A stretch of DNA of 64,000 bases from Liolophura sinensis (taxonomy: Eukaryota > Mollusca > Polyplacophora > Chitonida > Chitonidae): positions 84,426,644 through 84,490,643 of the forward strand of contig NC_088295.1 of assembly GCF_032854445.1 (NCBI RefSeq). Direction: 5' to 3'. Of this stretch, positions 28,040 to 43,095 are shown in pieces; positions within the stretch are counted from its first letter, which is position 1; each line of letters opens with the position of its first letter. The notes beneath the pieces are model-generated. The model was given only the letters and a program-made list of their open reading frames with translations, did no database searches and was not told the DNA's origin. The position numbers and the translations under genes are program-made.

Positions 28040-31000
28040 TTTATATACAAAAACGGTCATATAATAAATATTTTTACACAGCGTATTTTTTCGTAAATCC
28101 ATACTCTACATGCAAGTCTAAACTTGGGACAAGTAAATTAATGCACTGATTTTTTTTCAATACACAGATACATAATGGACTTAACTATATCTAAGTGACA
28201 GATATCCATGTACTGTAGAATTTATAGTTTATCATCATCATCTCTATATTTGTTCTCCTTTTACATCATTGGGTCAAGTCATTGGCTTCATCAAGCCATA
28301 CAAGAAGAATGATGACCTTGATATACAGCTTCACTTTAATAGCTACAGTCCATCAGCACTTATTCTTCGCTGGCATACATTTTTGATTAGTAGCACTGAA
28401 GAACTGAGGTACACAGACTGCTGAGGAACAGTAGCTTACATGTAGGCAGCGAGTGCCTGAAGACAGTCTGACCTTTAGGGTAGTATTCCCTGTGGACAGG
28501 GTGAGGATAGGCCAGTCTATCCATCACTCCCCCATACACCTAAGACAGTCAGCACACAGTCTTTTCCTCCTGGTTCACAGCCCTTTTACAACACAAACAC
28601 ACCGCCCTGGCCAGCCAACTTACAAGCAACCACAGATATTGACGCAGCAATTACTTAAAGAGATCTTCAGGGGCTTTCTGCAAGCAGTTAAACTCCCTTG
28701 GTCCGCCTCTAATTTACCTTTATGTCAGGTTAGGTCAAACCATGCAACAGGAACAACTGACAGGCGTCCAGCCAGTCTTACAAAACCGCTGAATTCCATG
28801 GTTCAGAATCTAACACTGCATTTTGTTTGCACAGTATCTGTACATGTGTATGTCTTTAAGTCAAAATACAAGAAGCCTCCAAAACTAATACCCCTTTATG
28901 TCTGGTATTGTAGTTCCTACCATTCAATTACATGTACATGTACATGTAGGTGATGTGGATTTGGCCCATCAGTCTAACCTTAGTTTACCAGGTCAGTTTG
29001 TTAGCCAGCTAATCTCATCAAACACCCAGGTGTAGTCCACCTTTAGCTGGAAGAACAGAAACACTGTCCATTCACCAACCTGCCTTACTAGTATTAAAAC
29101 TCATGTGCAGTAAGCAGACACTTGTTTATTTCAGCCTTGCACGTCATTTGTGCACAAGACACCTCCACTATGGCACATAATTGGAACAAATACACGGTAC
29201 AACAGAGGAATAATATTGACCAACGCCAGCCAAGGTAGGCTACCTCAATACCACTGACATCAGCCTGTAACCATGGAGACAGAAATCAGAGGCAAGGGTT
29301 TAGCCCACCATGTTACTCTTCCCTGAGCACATCCATGAAAGGTGCTGTGGATTTGTCAATGTGCGTTAAATCCCTGATCACAGCAGGTCTGCCTCATTGT
29401 GCACATAGTTTAATCTACCCCTAGCTCCAAGTACATTTACTCCAAGTGTGTACAGCCACCACATCTGACTTAATACATGTGCATTGTATATGGTTCAAGG
29501 ACATTAAATGCCCAAGGGGACCCTACTGTACAGTTCTAATGAATTTAGTTATGTATTTAGTTTAGAAAAAGATCGGTTCTTGCTACACTTTTGTTGTTTT
29601 CTTCACCAATAATGATAGACTGTAACCACATGATGTATAAAATGTCAGTCTCCAAAGTTTACTTACACTTATATCAGTCTTCATAATAATGGACAGCATA
29701 ACACAAATCAATTCTGAATCATAAACACACCTTTCCCTCAATATAACGCTGTTGTAGGGAGACAATTCTGCCTATAAGTGAAATGTTTTGTATACACTTT
29801 GTTAGCCTGTGAGATAGGGCACACATGTACGAACAGACATAGAGTGATGCCGGATATTAACTCAACCAAATAAGCAAAATATAATGGTTTTCCTTGAATA
29901 ATTACATCAAATTTATAGAAGTATACATCAAAATAAGAAGGTATTTCCAATGAAATATTAAAAATTATGTACAGATGTTTGCAGCTTTGTGAAAAATTTG
30001 TGGGGAAACAGCTGTGATTGTGTTATACTAATCGCATGTCAAAATGGTGTGTGTTCTAATGTGGGACAGGTGTCCTAACGTCATGAATTACCTCATCACA
30101 AATCTACAATGTCGATCTTGCTATGTTCTATACTTCAAGGCATCTAAAAAATGAACACATCAGATGTTCTCTCTGGAGAAATTAAAATGGACAAATATAA
30201 AATTATTTCCTTGAACAGTTTCTTGCTATAAAATCTTTATATGCCAATTGAAACTACTGACCACTATGGAGTGATAACTACACGTGTAACATACATGTAT
30301 ATGAGTACAGCGTAAAACTGTACGCAATTTGCCTAAAACTTCAACCTTACTGGTTTTTGACACACACTCTTTAACTAGAGCTCAGTATCCCAGGGATAGC
30401 CAGCACAGTCATCCGTATTAGTATGTACATGTACCTAGCACAGAAACACCATAAAACAGAAAATTTCTAAGAAGCAGGCTGTGTTTTTCTTCATGACTGA
30501 CACTAACAAGCCTAACTAGACTTTATGACACGACAAAGGATAACTACAAAAAGAATAATATCTTTAAGGATAAACATTAGTTTCCCACCATACTGTAATA
30601 ATTCCTAAGGTTGTGTTTTAATGTACATGTGAATACATTAATCCACAAACCCTCATCTCTATTTATCACTCTGACATGGAGGTTTTTGTAGCATACACAC
30701 ATGTGGATCCTAAAAATGAGGAAAATCAATGCTGTTCAATTTTAAGGCATGTGAACATGGCCAAAAAGAAGTCAACTTATACATTTATTTACGGTGTAAT
30801 GTATTGATCTACATGTGGGCTTAACTGTTACAGGAAATGGATGATTGAATTACAGTGTAGAGGACATGAACATAGATCTACATGCACTCCTACACACATG
30901 TAAATACACTTTAACTTTTTGACTACATTTACATAATTTTGAATTTGCAGACCCAGATCAAGACAACAGAAATCTGTTTGAAAATACTTGCATTCATCAC

Positions 31001-33190
31001 TCTTTTTCACATACAATATTATAAACATAATCTTATTCACATGAACATACACATGTAGAAAACCCTTCAGTTGAGCAGAATTCTACAACAGTGCAGCCCA
31101 AAAATGGATTTAACTTCCAACACAAAATTATCTTACTGAATATTCAGTTGCCTTAACTACAAGTATACATGAGCATATATACATGCGTATGTATAAAAGT
31201 GGGATGTATTTACATGTATATGCCAGGATCTGGACTAATAATGTAAGCTAACAGACATGAAATCAGTCCTAGGTCAAATGAAGAGGATGCTACCTGTAAA
31301 CAAATATCTACAAAGCCTTATGATATAAATATTTTTCATTTAAATTGATTTGATATATATACATGTACTCTTCATGTATTTTATACAACATACGGAACAA
31401 AATTACTCTGTTACAGGACAGATAACAAACTTGACACTGTAATGTAGAGAATACATGTATCTCAGCAAAATGACACCGATGTCACCATCAAACATAACAG
31501 TCATGTACTCTACATGTACACATATTAGCACTTTTATTTCGCTTCCTGGTACAGTGTTAATCAGCCAACCCTGTCCCCATCCAGTGGACATGTAGAAAGA
31601 TAAGAAGATATGAGACACGTCATAATAAACTGAGACAGGCACTACATTTACATGTAACTTTAATTGCACAAAATTTCAAGTAGAAAAAGCTTTTTACAAT
31701 ACACATGTACATTATCACTTCATGCATGGATGTTTAGATGAACACCGTACACGTCTGGAAATCTTGATGGGCATATATCCATTACCCTTCTTGTGCAAGG
31801 TAAGAAAACCTTTCCGAATTCTCAGATTTTGAGTTGAAGTCATGATTTATGACCTGGTATGGTAGGTTTGTACCGGCACAATGAACTTCATGAAGAAGGT
31901 TGAAATCTCCAAAGGACATAATTCAAATGTACCTTGTATGTTGTGATCTCTCAACCATAACAGGCAAAGAATAGACCAAGTAAACCTAGCCAGTTGTACA
32001 ACATTTTCAAGGTTCTATAAATTTTATATACCAGCTGATAACATTCTACATAGCAGACAAGTTACCCACATAAGTAAACTGACCTACACTGTACAGGAAT
32101 CATAACCAAATCACAGTGCTGAACATTCACAAGCAGACCACTAACACATACACATTACTGACAATTCAAGTTAATAATCCGACTGATGTTTTCCATTTAT
32201 GTCATTATATTTATCTATTTATTTGACTGTTGTTTAATGCCATTACTAAGAACTTTTTGACATGTCATTGTCAGATATTTACATGTATCTGCTAGCGTTA
32301 ACTGTATTCTGCAACACTACCATCTGGCTGTTGAAACAGGGGAGAAATAGTTTTTGCAGTTTCAAGATATACATGTATTACATCAACATACTGTGAAGTA
32401 CATGTACATGTGCTTAATTTTCACATGGAACTAATTTTCGCAGATTCCAGGGTCAATAATTTACTGCAAAGTGTAATTCCAGCGTAAAAAAATTCCAATA
32501 TTGAATGATTTATTACAGACAGTTGGGATAAGACAGCCAGGAGGGCCAGTTAAATTTTAACAGCAAGGAGAAAAACAATCAGACTTTAAATATATGTATA
32601 CAAACTCTGGTAATAGTGCTTGGTGGGTATAAAACAATGAGAGAGTTTTCGCCTTTAGTTTGATTAATCTTCAGTATCCTGGTAAAGTGAAAGAAAAGTA
32701 GATACAAACATGTGCTAGCTTCCAATGAATGCCACTTGATACTCACTATCCCATTGGCTGTGTCTTTCCTGTTGACCAATGAGTGAGCTTTTAACAAATT
32801 GTGAACTGTGTACAACAACGCAAAAGCCGCTTGACAGCTACAGAGGGCGATTAAAACCGAAAACAATACAAAGCTAATTGTGTTGCCTGACTGTGTTAAT
32901 CAAGAATGAATGACTAGATTTGAAATGCTGATTGTTGATTAAAATTATCCCATCAAAGGTGCGAAAATAACTGACACCTATTCGTGAGTGAGTCCTTGGG
33001 GTTTAATGTCGTACTTAACAATAGATACCTATCCGTGGTGAGAAAGTAATCTTATATTGTAATATAATAAATTCTAACAAAATACTAGGTATTTTACAAA
33101 ACACAAGACCATGGGATCCTGGTGTTAATGAAGCGTATTTTTCATTGTTACCTATGTTTTGATCCAGTTACACTACTGAAAGCCAGTGTG
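28040..33190. other. Gene-poor region upstream of R3HDM coding exons
   Basis: No exon with coding character was found on either strand. The stretch is AT-rich with many ACATGTAC/TACATGTA motifs. If the R3HDM 5' UTR begins farther right, this is intron. Confidence 0.4.
32205..32265 (-). repeat. SINE 3'-tail fragment
   Basis: TTTATCTATTTATTTGACTG then TTGTTTAATGCCATTACTAA gives a diverged match to the reverse-oriented SINE tail. Confidence 0.5.
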
Positions 33191-33233
33191 TGCCCTTCTA
33201 TTATAGGGCAATTGTGAATCGAAACAGACTTAC

Positions 33234-33310
33234 CTGTAACCTTGATGTTTGCCAGATGGTGATGTAATAACGTGTTTCTATCTTCTGATCCTCGCCTGCT
33301 TATGGTTGGT
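33234..33310 (-). other. Possible R3HDM 5' non-coding exon
   Basis: On the - strand a sequence ending GGCAAACATCAAGGTTACAG is followed by a perfect GTAAGT donor. Read in the phase of the next exon (27457), it stays open for 22 codons after a TAA but has no ATG, which would suit a 5' UTR exon. The right-hand limit is unknown and the evidence is one good splice site. Confidence 0.25.
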
Positions 33311-36054
33311 GTTTGTGGGTGTGGCAAGGTGTATTCATCCTCTTTGACGGTTCACATAACCATGCCCCACAGCCAGCAATGGGTCACCATTTGTACACAC
33401 AGGTCTACTTGGCCAGGGTCACAAGGACTACAATCAGAGCAATAGCACAGAATACGCATTAAATTTTTGAGACTAATTAAAGCTTTTCATAATGGAATAA
33501 ACACTGGTGGATGTGCATGAAAACAGCTACATGTACACATCCTGTAATATCACCTAGTAAAACCTGTTGGTCAAGTAAGTTATGCAGATGCAGGAATCTT
33601 TGAAATAGTGTGTAATGTCAGCACCTATCAAACTTTCTGCCCCAGACCTTTCTCTGCTTAGCAAATTTTACTTTTTACCAATTCTATAAATGCCACTTAA
33701 TAATATGGTTTCACGTCTACAGTAACATTACTTTCAAATATATTTAGAAGTTTTCCAAAAAAATTCCATCTCCTTGTAACTTGTGTGACCAAATGAAAGA
33801 GGTAAGTTCAATAATTATGATATACAAGCTGTATATATCAGTGAAGACAATAATCAAACTTTAAAACCTTTAAAAGTTACTAAAACAAAACACGATGTAC
33901 AATTTTGCTTCCTCAATCAAACCTCATAAATGCTAATCCTTAAGAATATTTCAAGAAGTGAACAGAAATACATGCAACAGAAATATAGCTGGATCAGATC
34001 AGGAAAAGCACACAATCAGTTGAGAAAAGAAAAGGAATGTCATGGCAACCTGAGCCTTAATGTAATCCCTACTGATGGAATATTATCACAAAATCTTCAG
34101 AACAGATACCAGTATTACAAATTCAGCATAAACTATGATAATAGAAAAGGGATAAGGCAGAAGTGTGCAATGACATCAGAGCCTGATTTAGACAGTAACT
34201 GCTGACAGCCACACTGTTTGGCCAATCAAACCATCTCAGCCTGCAGGTCGTGTACACAGCCTGTATGGATTATAGGCTGGGCTATCCTTACCATACAGTA
34301 AAGTGCCAGTCATACATGCAGTCAGTCCAGGGAAGCACATGTAAGACAGACAGCTGAGAGACCAGCCTCACTGACCTCACACAACAACACAACACTTAAC
34401 TGGGTCACACAGCTTTACTACAACCACACTCTGCTACCATGGCAGTCCATGGATGACATTACACACTAGGCTACTGTGTAACTGGAACAAGCTGCCTTGG
34501 GTACCCTTAAGGATCATGACCTAGCTGTACATCAATGCCACTGACCTGATGATGTTAGACTCACACACCTATAGTAACTGGCAATTGTAAGTCCATTCAA
34601 GTCTGGGTTCTTCAACCCCATCAGTAGATTCACTTGTCTTGTATTGGGCTTCAGCTAATACTGCCCTTCTTTTGACTTGATCACATACTCCGTCCACAGG
34701 CTGGCTTCCCTTCACATACAATACCACAGGGAAGCAATAAGAATGAAAATCAATCAATGCACTGGCCTGAATAACAATCTTGTGTATCTGAGGGAAAGAC
34801 TGGCTGGGCGGCCCAATCAGAATCCAGCTCCTAGAACCACATACAGTGCACATCAGCTCCTGCAATAATCACCTCATTAACATGACCATGTATATGCAAG
34901 TCACCTTAGCTGACCTCTATAGTGACATCATCTACTCTAAGACTGTCAGAGACCAATCAGAGTAGGGTGCCAGGTGAAGGCACTTCCAGGCAGCACATTC
35001 ACAACACACCACATGTGGGGGATATGGGAAGGGAAACTACATGTACATCTACATCCAACCACAGCCAAAGGATAACAAGCTCATATCCTGTTAAGTAACT
35101 CAGTTTAATGCTTATCCCACCCACTACCAACCCATTCCATGACTTGAACACTCAAGTATATGCATATAATGATGTACATGTGTATGTAGTCCCAGTCCTT
35201 CAATAATATTTTCTCACATGATAGACTTGTGTTAGCTGCATATTAATATAAGCAGTTAACACTGCTTTCAACCAAATGTTGTGTGAGTGTTTATTTGTAG
35301 TCTTTTCGCAAAAAGGATACACCTCTTAAGAGATAATTTAATTATGTTTTTTATCTCAGAGTCTATAGATGACTGTTCAGTCGTTCAAAAAACAGTACAC
35401 TGAAGTACTAAGACATCTGTTACCTGTCTTGCCAATCACCACATTTACTTCAAGTGCTCCAAATTTACACGTACACCAGGCCCTAAAAAAAGGTCAATTT
35501 CTAAATTTCCATTACTGAAAACCTGCAATGAACCTCAAAACATGAAATCAGTAGTTGTGTGAACAGTAACCATAAGTTCAAGTGAACTCAATGTTTGTCC
35601 AAATAAATATGCATTCTCATTACACGTATACTATATTCAATATACCGGAAACGGTGAAAAGCCTAGACACTTGCTCACCTCTGCACCCACATGTACATAT
35701 ACATGTAAGTATCCATGGCAAATGAAAACTGTCCATGTATGTAAAATAATTGGAATTGGAGCTCAAATCAAAAGCTAAAAATTGGCAGTGTTTCATATAT
35801 CAATCATACACTCACATAAATGTACTTTGCAAGGCCCAATGAAAGCATGCCAGAATATAACTATTTTTAACATGGTACCACACTTTCATTGTGATGCCAT
35901 ACAGAAGGAAAATACAGAGGATCATGTGGGAACATGTGATAGTTATGCTCTGCCTTATACAATGCCCCTTTTGTTTACATAATGGGTTTATCAACAAACC
36001 ACTGATCACCTTAGCGTTTTCTCTCTACTCAACTCTCACAGAAGAATGACATAC

Positions 36055-36151
36055 GTTGAACATGGAATAAGCCCAGCAGGGCATTTTGAACAATCAAAGC
36101 AGCGTTGAACATGGAATAAGCCCAGCAGGGCATTTGGAACAATCAAAGCAG
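36055..36151 (+). repeat. 49-bp tandem duplication
   Basis: Two copies of a unit beginning GTTGAACATGGAATAAGCCC stand head to tail with a single-base difference in the readable part. Confidence 0.85.
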
Positions 36152-39100
36152 AGCGAGTGTTTCCTAGTTAAAAGATTAATGTCACATCTTGTCTCCTGTG
36201 TTTTCCTTAAATGTTCCATACTTCATGGCCAAATTATAAACAACAAACTAAATCCACATAAAAGGGATTATTATTAGTACATACATACTGCAAAGTAAAG
36301 GTCACATCATTTTCACTCAATTTTTCTACTGCTTTAACATAAATAACAATTTTTGACACAAGGAAGTGCATGAGCAAATTTCACACACATGCCTGCATTC
36401 TTTAAATAAATGGTAGTTTGCCATTTAGTGTTTCCAATGAAATGTTGGCACTTACCACAAACCATGAAGAACTCTGTTCCGAGTCATAGTAGTGAGAGCG
36501 TTGTAAATGTATTTCCAATGTCTTAGTGCCAATTTTGCCACACCACGGAGATGACTCAAAACAAAATTTTGCATTTACAGACTAAACCAAGTTATCTTGG
36601 GGGGTAAATGAGCTACACACTATCCTCTTTATGCAGAGTAGATGAAAATAGATACTTGTATAAGATATAACATATTTCAAGATTCAGGTGATGTAAATAG
36701 CTCAACATATTTAAAACTTGATGTACATACTTCTGCTTCAAAAGGGATGTAGTTACTTCAGTATCATATTCCAAAGGTGGTGTACACGTACATGTAGGTA
36801 CAATTGTAACATATTTCAAACGTGATGTAGACATTTCTGTAACATATTTCAAATGGATGATCTGCATGGGAAGACAAGCAGAAGACAGACATTGTAGTAT
36901 GTATGGGATTAAGTGCATGAACTTGTCCACAGATTACATCAGCCCACCAGAATATGGAATGTGTTTCCTTCTCTCTAGTGCAGGCATACCCATGCCCAGC
37001 TGCCAAGACTAGATTAAGATACAACTATGAACTGTGCTAGCAGTCAGGGGCCAGGAAGCATTTAGGGCTACATGCCACAAATAACATCATCCACTGGAGG
37101 GAAGCCTGCCTCAGCCATGCTGGAGTGGGTACACAAGCATATGGTTATTACCCATCAAACTATGTGTGTTGAACTGATCCACTTTCCAGCATTAAGAGGA
37201 AGACTTGGTTTGTTTACCTCTCCAGTCCACCAAGAGAGGATAAACTGGGACTGCCTCTGCTTACCCCATGTATCAACTCCTACTCCACAGCACCTGACCC
37301 TATTCTACAGCTCTGTCAAAGTAACAACAACTATGTTGCTCAAGATACAAATAAAGTACTCCTCAGCAGTGCTGTCCTCACAAAACCCTTGTCTTTGCAT
37401 GCCAAAATATTGTGAAAATATATACAACATACTGTCAATCTCCAATACAATTCCTTGTTTCTCACAATATTAGTAATGTCCATCCACAAAATGCTCAAAA
37501 TACAACATAACCTATTACTTCCACACATGTTCTACTGCCACATTAATCACAATTAATGTCAAATTCTGCCAAAGTCTCAGTTGTATACTTTAACTATTGG
37601 CTCAATCACCTAGTGATTCAAAATGATCTATATGTACATGTATTTGTCCGGGTATTGCACGTAATCACAAAAAGTTTACTGCTCCATCTGCTATAATGTG
37701 GCATCAAAACGACCTAGTGTTCTTGTAGTCTCCTATCGGACTCCTGTCCATCTGCATTGTGCTAAATTCAATAAGTTAAAAATACTGTCCATGAACTAAA
37801 ATCATCATGAAACCACAAATACCCTTAAATAAAAAATCAAACCACCTACAACCTGACATTGTTGCATTCCATTCAACTATTCATCATCCACTTGCCTAGA
37901 CCTTCATCCAGACAGAAAATACTGTTCAAATTCGCCTTGCCTTAGCACGTGTACTTATATGTAATATCTATACACTGTGAACTCCCATATAACCAAGAAG
38001 TTATTTAATCACAAACCACGCCATGTGCCATCTCCTCATCTCAACTTCCTTCAGGCTGTTACACCAAACTTTCAGTTCCCGCTCATATGGCATGCCCTTA
38101 TGAATAAAAGTCAATGCCAAGCGACATGTACACTCATCCAATTAAAAAGTACAACTGTATTCCGAACTACTTCTATTGTTTGTTGCCATGAAAAACAAAA
38201 AAAAAAAAAACAAAAGAAAAAAATAAAACAGGCTAGAGATCACTTACTACACTCTGACTGGTTTTCACACTGGATAAGAATAAAATAGGAAGACAGGAAT
38301 AAAATTTATCTTCATGAAATGTAAAATATAGCCAAGGTTGGTGAAAGGAAATGAAGCACTGGACACTGTACAGGCCTAAAACAAGGCACTCACAAACACA
38401 AGTTCAACAGTCGAAAGCAGCATGCCTTGGTATCAGATTTTAACAAAATTAAACACCTACAAACTTACCTTACTACTTTGTAGAGCAAAAAGGGTTATCT
38501 CCTGTGTATGAACACAAGATTAATCTTAGATCTAGTTCATTCTCCTTTCTACATCAAACACGATAATTGATACCTCTGTGACACTTTGATTCAAACATCA
38601 TGTCTACCATCACATGGAATGCCCATAAGAGAACAAAAATAAAGCCTTTTGAAATATCGTAGACATTGTTTTGTTGCATTCTTTAAGTTCCATGATGATT
38701 AATAAGACCACCAAATAAGTCTTGAGGTGAAATGTTCAGATTAAGAGCCTATATGTGAATATTTTGTTTGGTATGATTTTTTAAATCACCGCTCCTCATA
38801 CCCTGCGAGTCACTGCATGACATCACAGAGATATGACCTAGATTTAGGTCACACTTTTTGAGCCAAATGTTTCAACAAATGAGCAGTTATGAATGCTGAC
38901 AAGTTCGAAAGAATGTTTTCTGTTCAGAGAAATCACAGATTTCCTCCATGTTTTCTAGAATTATATTTTGGGAAATGTGGTATGGTCCCAACCTTTTCAC
39001 ATACGCTGATATCAATACGCATCCCATTTACATACTTGTCAAAACAAACAGATGATGCCTTCTCTATGAAGCACCTACAACCACTCAAAATATAAATTAT

Positions 39101-42100
39101 GGCATAAGCTTTCATTATTTGTTCCTCACCAAAGGCTCAGAACAAATGAAAATTACACCACACATTTAATAAATCTGATATAATGGGTCACTCACTGTAG
39201 ATCCTCTATGTATTATATACCTAAGTCGCCAACACAGACATAAATGAACAGTGTACGTGAATACGCATTATCAAACAAAATTCTATGTGTCAACTAGTCC
39301 ACAAAGTAACATGTACATGTATAACCTTCAGTGATGTAAGGTATTTACATCATTAGCAGCAGGTTTTCTGACAGGTCTGCATGATAGCAGAAACTTTTAA
39401 CAGCAAAGTTGCATAAATTCATAACACAAACGAAACTGATAGAATTCACGAGTTGCATTTTTTTTGTGAATATATGCTACAAGCAGGGTTCTTGCCCAAC
39501 TTGTTCATTACTTTGCGAACAGTGAAAATGACTTATGATCGATGAGGTAATGTCCAATCTTGCGATGAACAAAATATTTCTAGCGAAGGGTTATATTTTC
39601 TACAACAAAAATCTTTTTAGATCCAGGTATGTTTATATTGTAAACACATACGGATTATTCATTCTGTGTCAGTGAACACGGTTGGGGAAGATACATGTGC
39701 CTTCCTTTGACATGATACACAGTTCCTGAAGTAACCATGTAATTTCACTCCTGGTGATGGCAAAACAGAATTCAAACTTTTGATTCAATATGAAATCCTG
39801 CAGAACTAGACGTATTTGTTTTGGGGGGTTTCCACTTGTCTATTACATTCAAAATCTCAGTGGAGACCCAGATAAATAATCAGTATAATAAAAAAAACAC
39901 CCATTCAAATAATGGGTCCGTGTAACTACCGCAACCAGCTCACAAATGCAGATTTTCTTAATCTGGTTCAGCTTTCAGGTCACCCATCTTCATTTAATAA
40001 AGCGAGTGATGTTCAACTCTTCCAAGCCCTGAACTTTCCCCCATAGAAATGCATGTCCATGGTCCAATCAGAATTAACCTTAATTACTGACACTAACAAG
40101 AGTTCAAAACAACATGGGATGTGGCTGTAATGAGAAGTATGCAATGTATGGAATAAATTTATTTCACACTAGATATAAAAGTGCTGGAGCAAAAATTATC
40201 CCCCTGCACATTAACCTGTTAAGGGTTATAGGGTGGGTTGGTGGGGTATGGGAGCGGGGACGGTCATTTTGAGGCAAATTAAGTCTTGATAGAAATTAGT
40301 GGCGAAACAACAACATTGGCTACATTGATCTGCTGATTGGTCTCTTTCGCATATCACTGGTATGCCTACTGCCTGATAGCAGGGTGATTTTCTGCTGCTT
40401 TTTCATTTCAATAAAAGCACACTGATCAACATTCACAGCACAGCTTATTGCTGTTGTACACTTTTATGCCAAGGAAAAAATCGGATCCGAATGTACATGC
40501 ATTTACCACGAAACAAGGAGATACAGCGTTTATGGGATGATCAATGATTGGCTGTCAACAGCGTAGATTTCTGAAGACTTTCAACATGTACAGCAAGCAA
40601 GGGTGATTATGAAACGTATAGCAGAGTATCAACCTTGCTGGTAGGAAGATGAGGTAACCACACCCAATACAACATTTGCTATGCTCAATTACAGCAGTTA
40701 ATGTCTTCCTGTTCACTTTTTTTTTTTTTCGGTATAGATTTCTTACATATTTCTAAACATCCAAGTTTTTATCACAATATTGGCTTTACATCTATGTCTA
40801 CATTATTAAGACTGCATGACATGAAACATTTTAAACTAAATTTTGTTTGCCTTCACGGCTTTGTCTTTTTAATATTACAAAGAAGATCTGAAATCAATAT
40901 CTTACAGGTTTGACATATATATTGTAAAAGGTACATATAATAACCTCAATACATAAAATAATAAACCTCATCTCAGTCAGGCCAGGAGAGCCAAACAATG
41001 ATCAGCTGTATGAATAGGTGTACACATATGTACAAGTAGGCTTTATCATCTTTAAACATATATACTTATCAATTATCACATAAACAGCAGATGGTTCAGC
41101 AATCCAATCAGCCCTGGGGAGCATTACTAGCACCTCTACACTTAATCAAAGGGACCACCCTTGTAGCTATCTGTAATGAATTAATGTCCAAAGCCACATA
41201 TACGTAAATATCAGTAGATCTACATGTAAATATCTGTAGATCTGTGATATACCTGTCACCAGAATTAGTCATCACTCATAACCATCACTCCAATCACAGG
41301 TCGCACTCAATAAAGTCCATGCACTCCACCCACAACAAGGAATCATATATATGCCTTGAAGGCACATTTCAAAATATTTCTGGTCACTGGTCACTTGTTT
41401 GCCTCTACATGTACTTACTTGATTGGTAGGACATGTAACGCATTAGCCAGGATTTTGCGACTTCTATGACCATTATTATGAGTGTAGGAACCAAGAGTAC
41501 GCAAAAGTATTGAGGTGAAAGACATCTTCAGATTACAGATACATGTCAATATATAAATACATGTATTTGTGTACATGTTTATGCCCACTAAAGGCTTACA
41601 ATGTATAACCTATAGAAGAAGTGACCAGGAACTCAAAGCAAATTTTGGTCCACATAATCCACAGTGAAATTTTTTGACATGTGTATATGTAAAATTAAAA
41701 ATATGCCGAAACATCCTGAGCACCTTCCATTTGTCACCCATCAATTCTCAGAATTCAACATGTACATAAGCCAAAGGAAGATAAGTTGAACCTTTACTTT
41801 ACATTTTATTTAAATATCGAATAGACTTTCTTTAAAATTTGTAACTTTTTAACCTCTCCATTTATTTCCCCAGATATATACAGATCGTTTACAAATAAGT
41901 ACCAAACAATGCTCTCACTAAATCCTCCACACTCCAATTTGAACTTTCATCATGTGGGCCCTTGGGTGAATTATTAATTTGCCTTAGTGAAAACAAGATG
42001 AAGGTTTAATGTATTTCTAAATGTCAAGCTTGTCAATATAAGAAGGATAAAAGTCAAAGGACTAGGCGAATATCAGTGGGTGTAAGGAGCTGTCAGTTTG

Positions 42101-43029
42101 CAGGCTGATCACAAGCCACCTGTAGGGAAGGTGCTCACACACCAAACACTCCCTCTCCGAGTAAATGAAAACCTAGAGCTTTAACCTTCATCAGGTGAGG
42201 ATTTGCAATCCTCAAACACCCACACAACCAGCACCAGATCACTTTCACAGCCCACTATATTTTTCAGGAGTTCCACACCTGAGAGGTTCTCCAGAAGAGC
42301 TGCTGTACAGGCCGAATACTGCCAGGCTTGCCAGTCCCACATCTTCCAGACCAGCATGGCCTCAATTAGCTGTTACATGAGCCATCATCACCCTTATCTC
42401 ATGGCCAACCATCAAATGTCACTGCTAACTAATGGTCAGCTTCCACTACACCACTGGACATGGAAATATACTCTAACAAGGCCAATCTAGTCCACATTAT
42501 CAACAGGAGAGAGCTCACTTTCTGTTACAGAAAATGTCCATTACTGCAGCATTGTACACATGCATACATGTAATCCATCTTCCTCATGCATGTTTACATA
42601 CATATAATAATGACACACTCTGTATATTTTTTCTGTTTCTAGGCATTTAAGGATGTTCTTTACACTATTTTGGTCATGAAAGAAACAGTGCATACCAAAG
42701 CAGGCTGGTGACAATGATAGTGACAAGATATTTTTAGTGCTACCTCAATGGGGACCTATGCAAAAGACACCAAATACATAACCCTGCTCAATGAAACACA
42801 CACCAAGTTGTCCATCCACGCTTTACAATGTGACAGGACCTAGCACTGAAACTCCCAATTTTAAAGTCTTCAAAACTCGGCCTACACAGCATTTTCACGT
42901 TTATAAAGCACCTGCACTCTAACCTCTCAACAACTGTCTTGAGTTTTACATTCAAGGTAGAATAAGAATTTTCACAGTATATCTACATACATAAAGGTGC
43001 ACAATCAAATAATGTCCATAGCATACACA

Positions 43030-43095
43030 TTCATTTACTTATTCATATGATTGTTGTGATTTATGCCGTATTCAGGTATTATTCACTTACAGGAA
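43030..43095 (-). repeat. SINE 3'-tail fragment
   Basis: TCATTTACTTATTCATATGA, then TTTATGCCGTATTCAGGTAT and TATTCACTTACAGGAAG give a diverged reverse-oriented SINE tail. Confidence 0.5.

Noticed and set aside
34569-34865. 98-aa - strand ORF as an upstream R3HDM exon
   Set aside because: No usable donor in phase with the next exon and no resemblance to the family.
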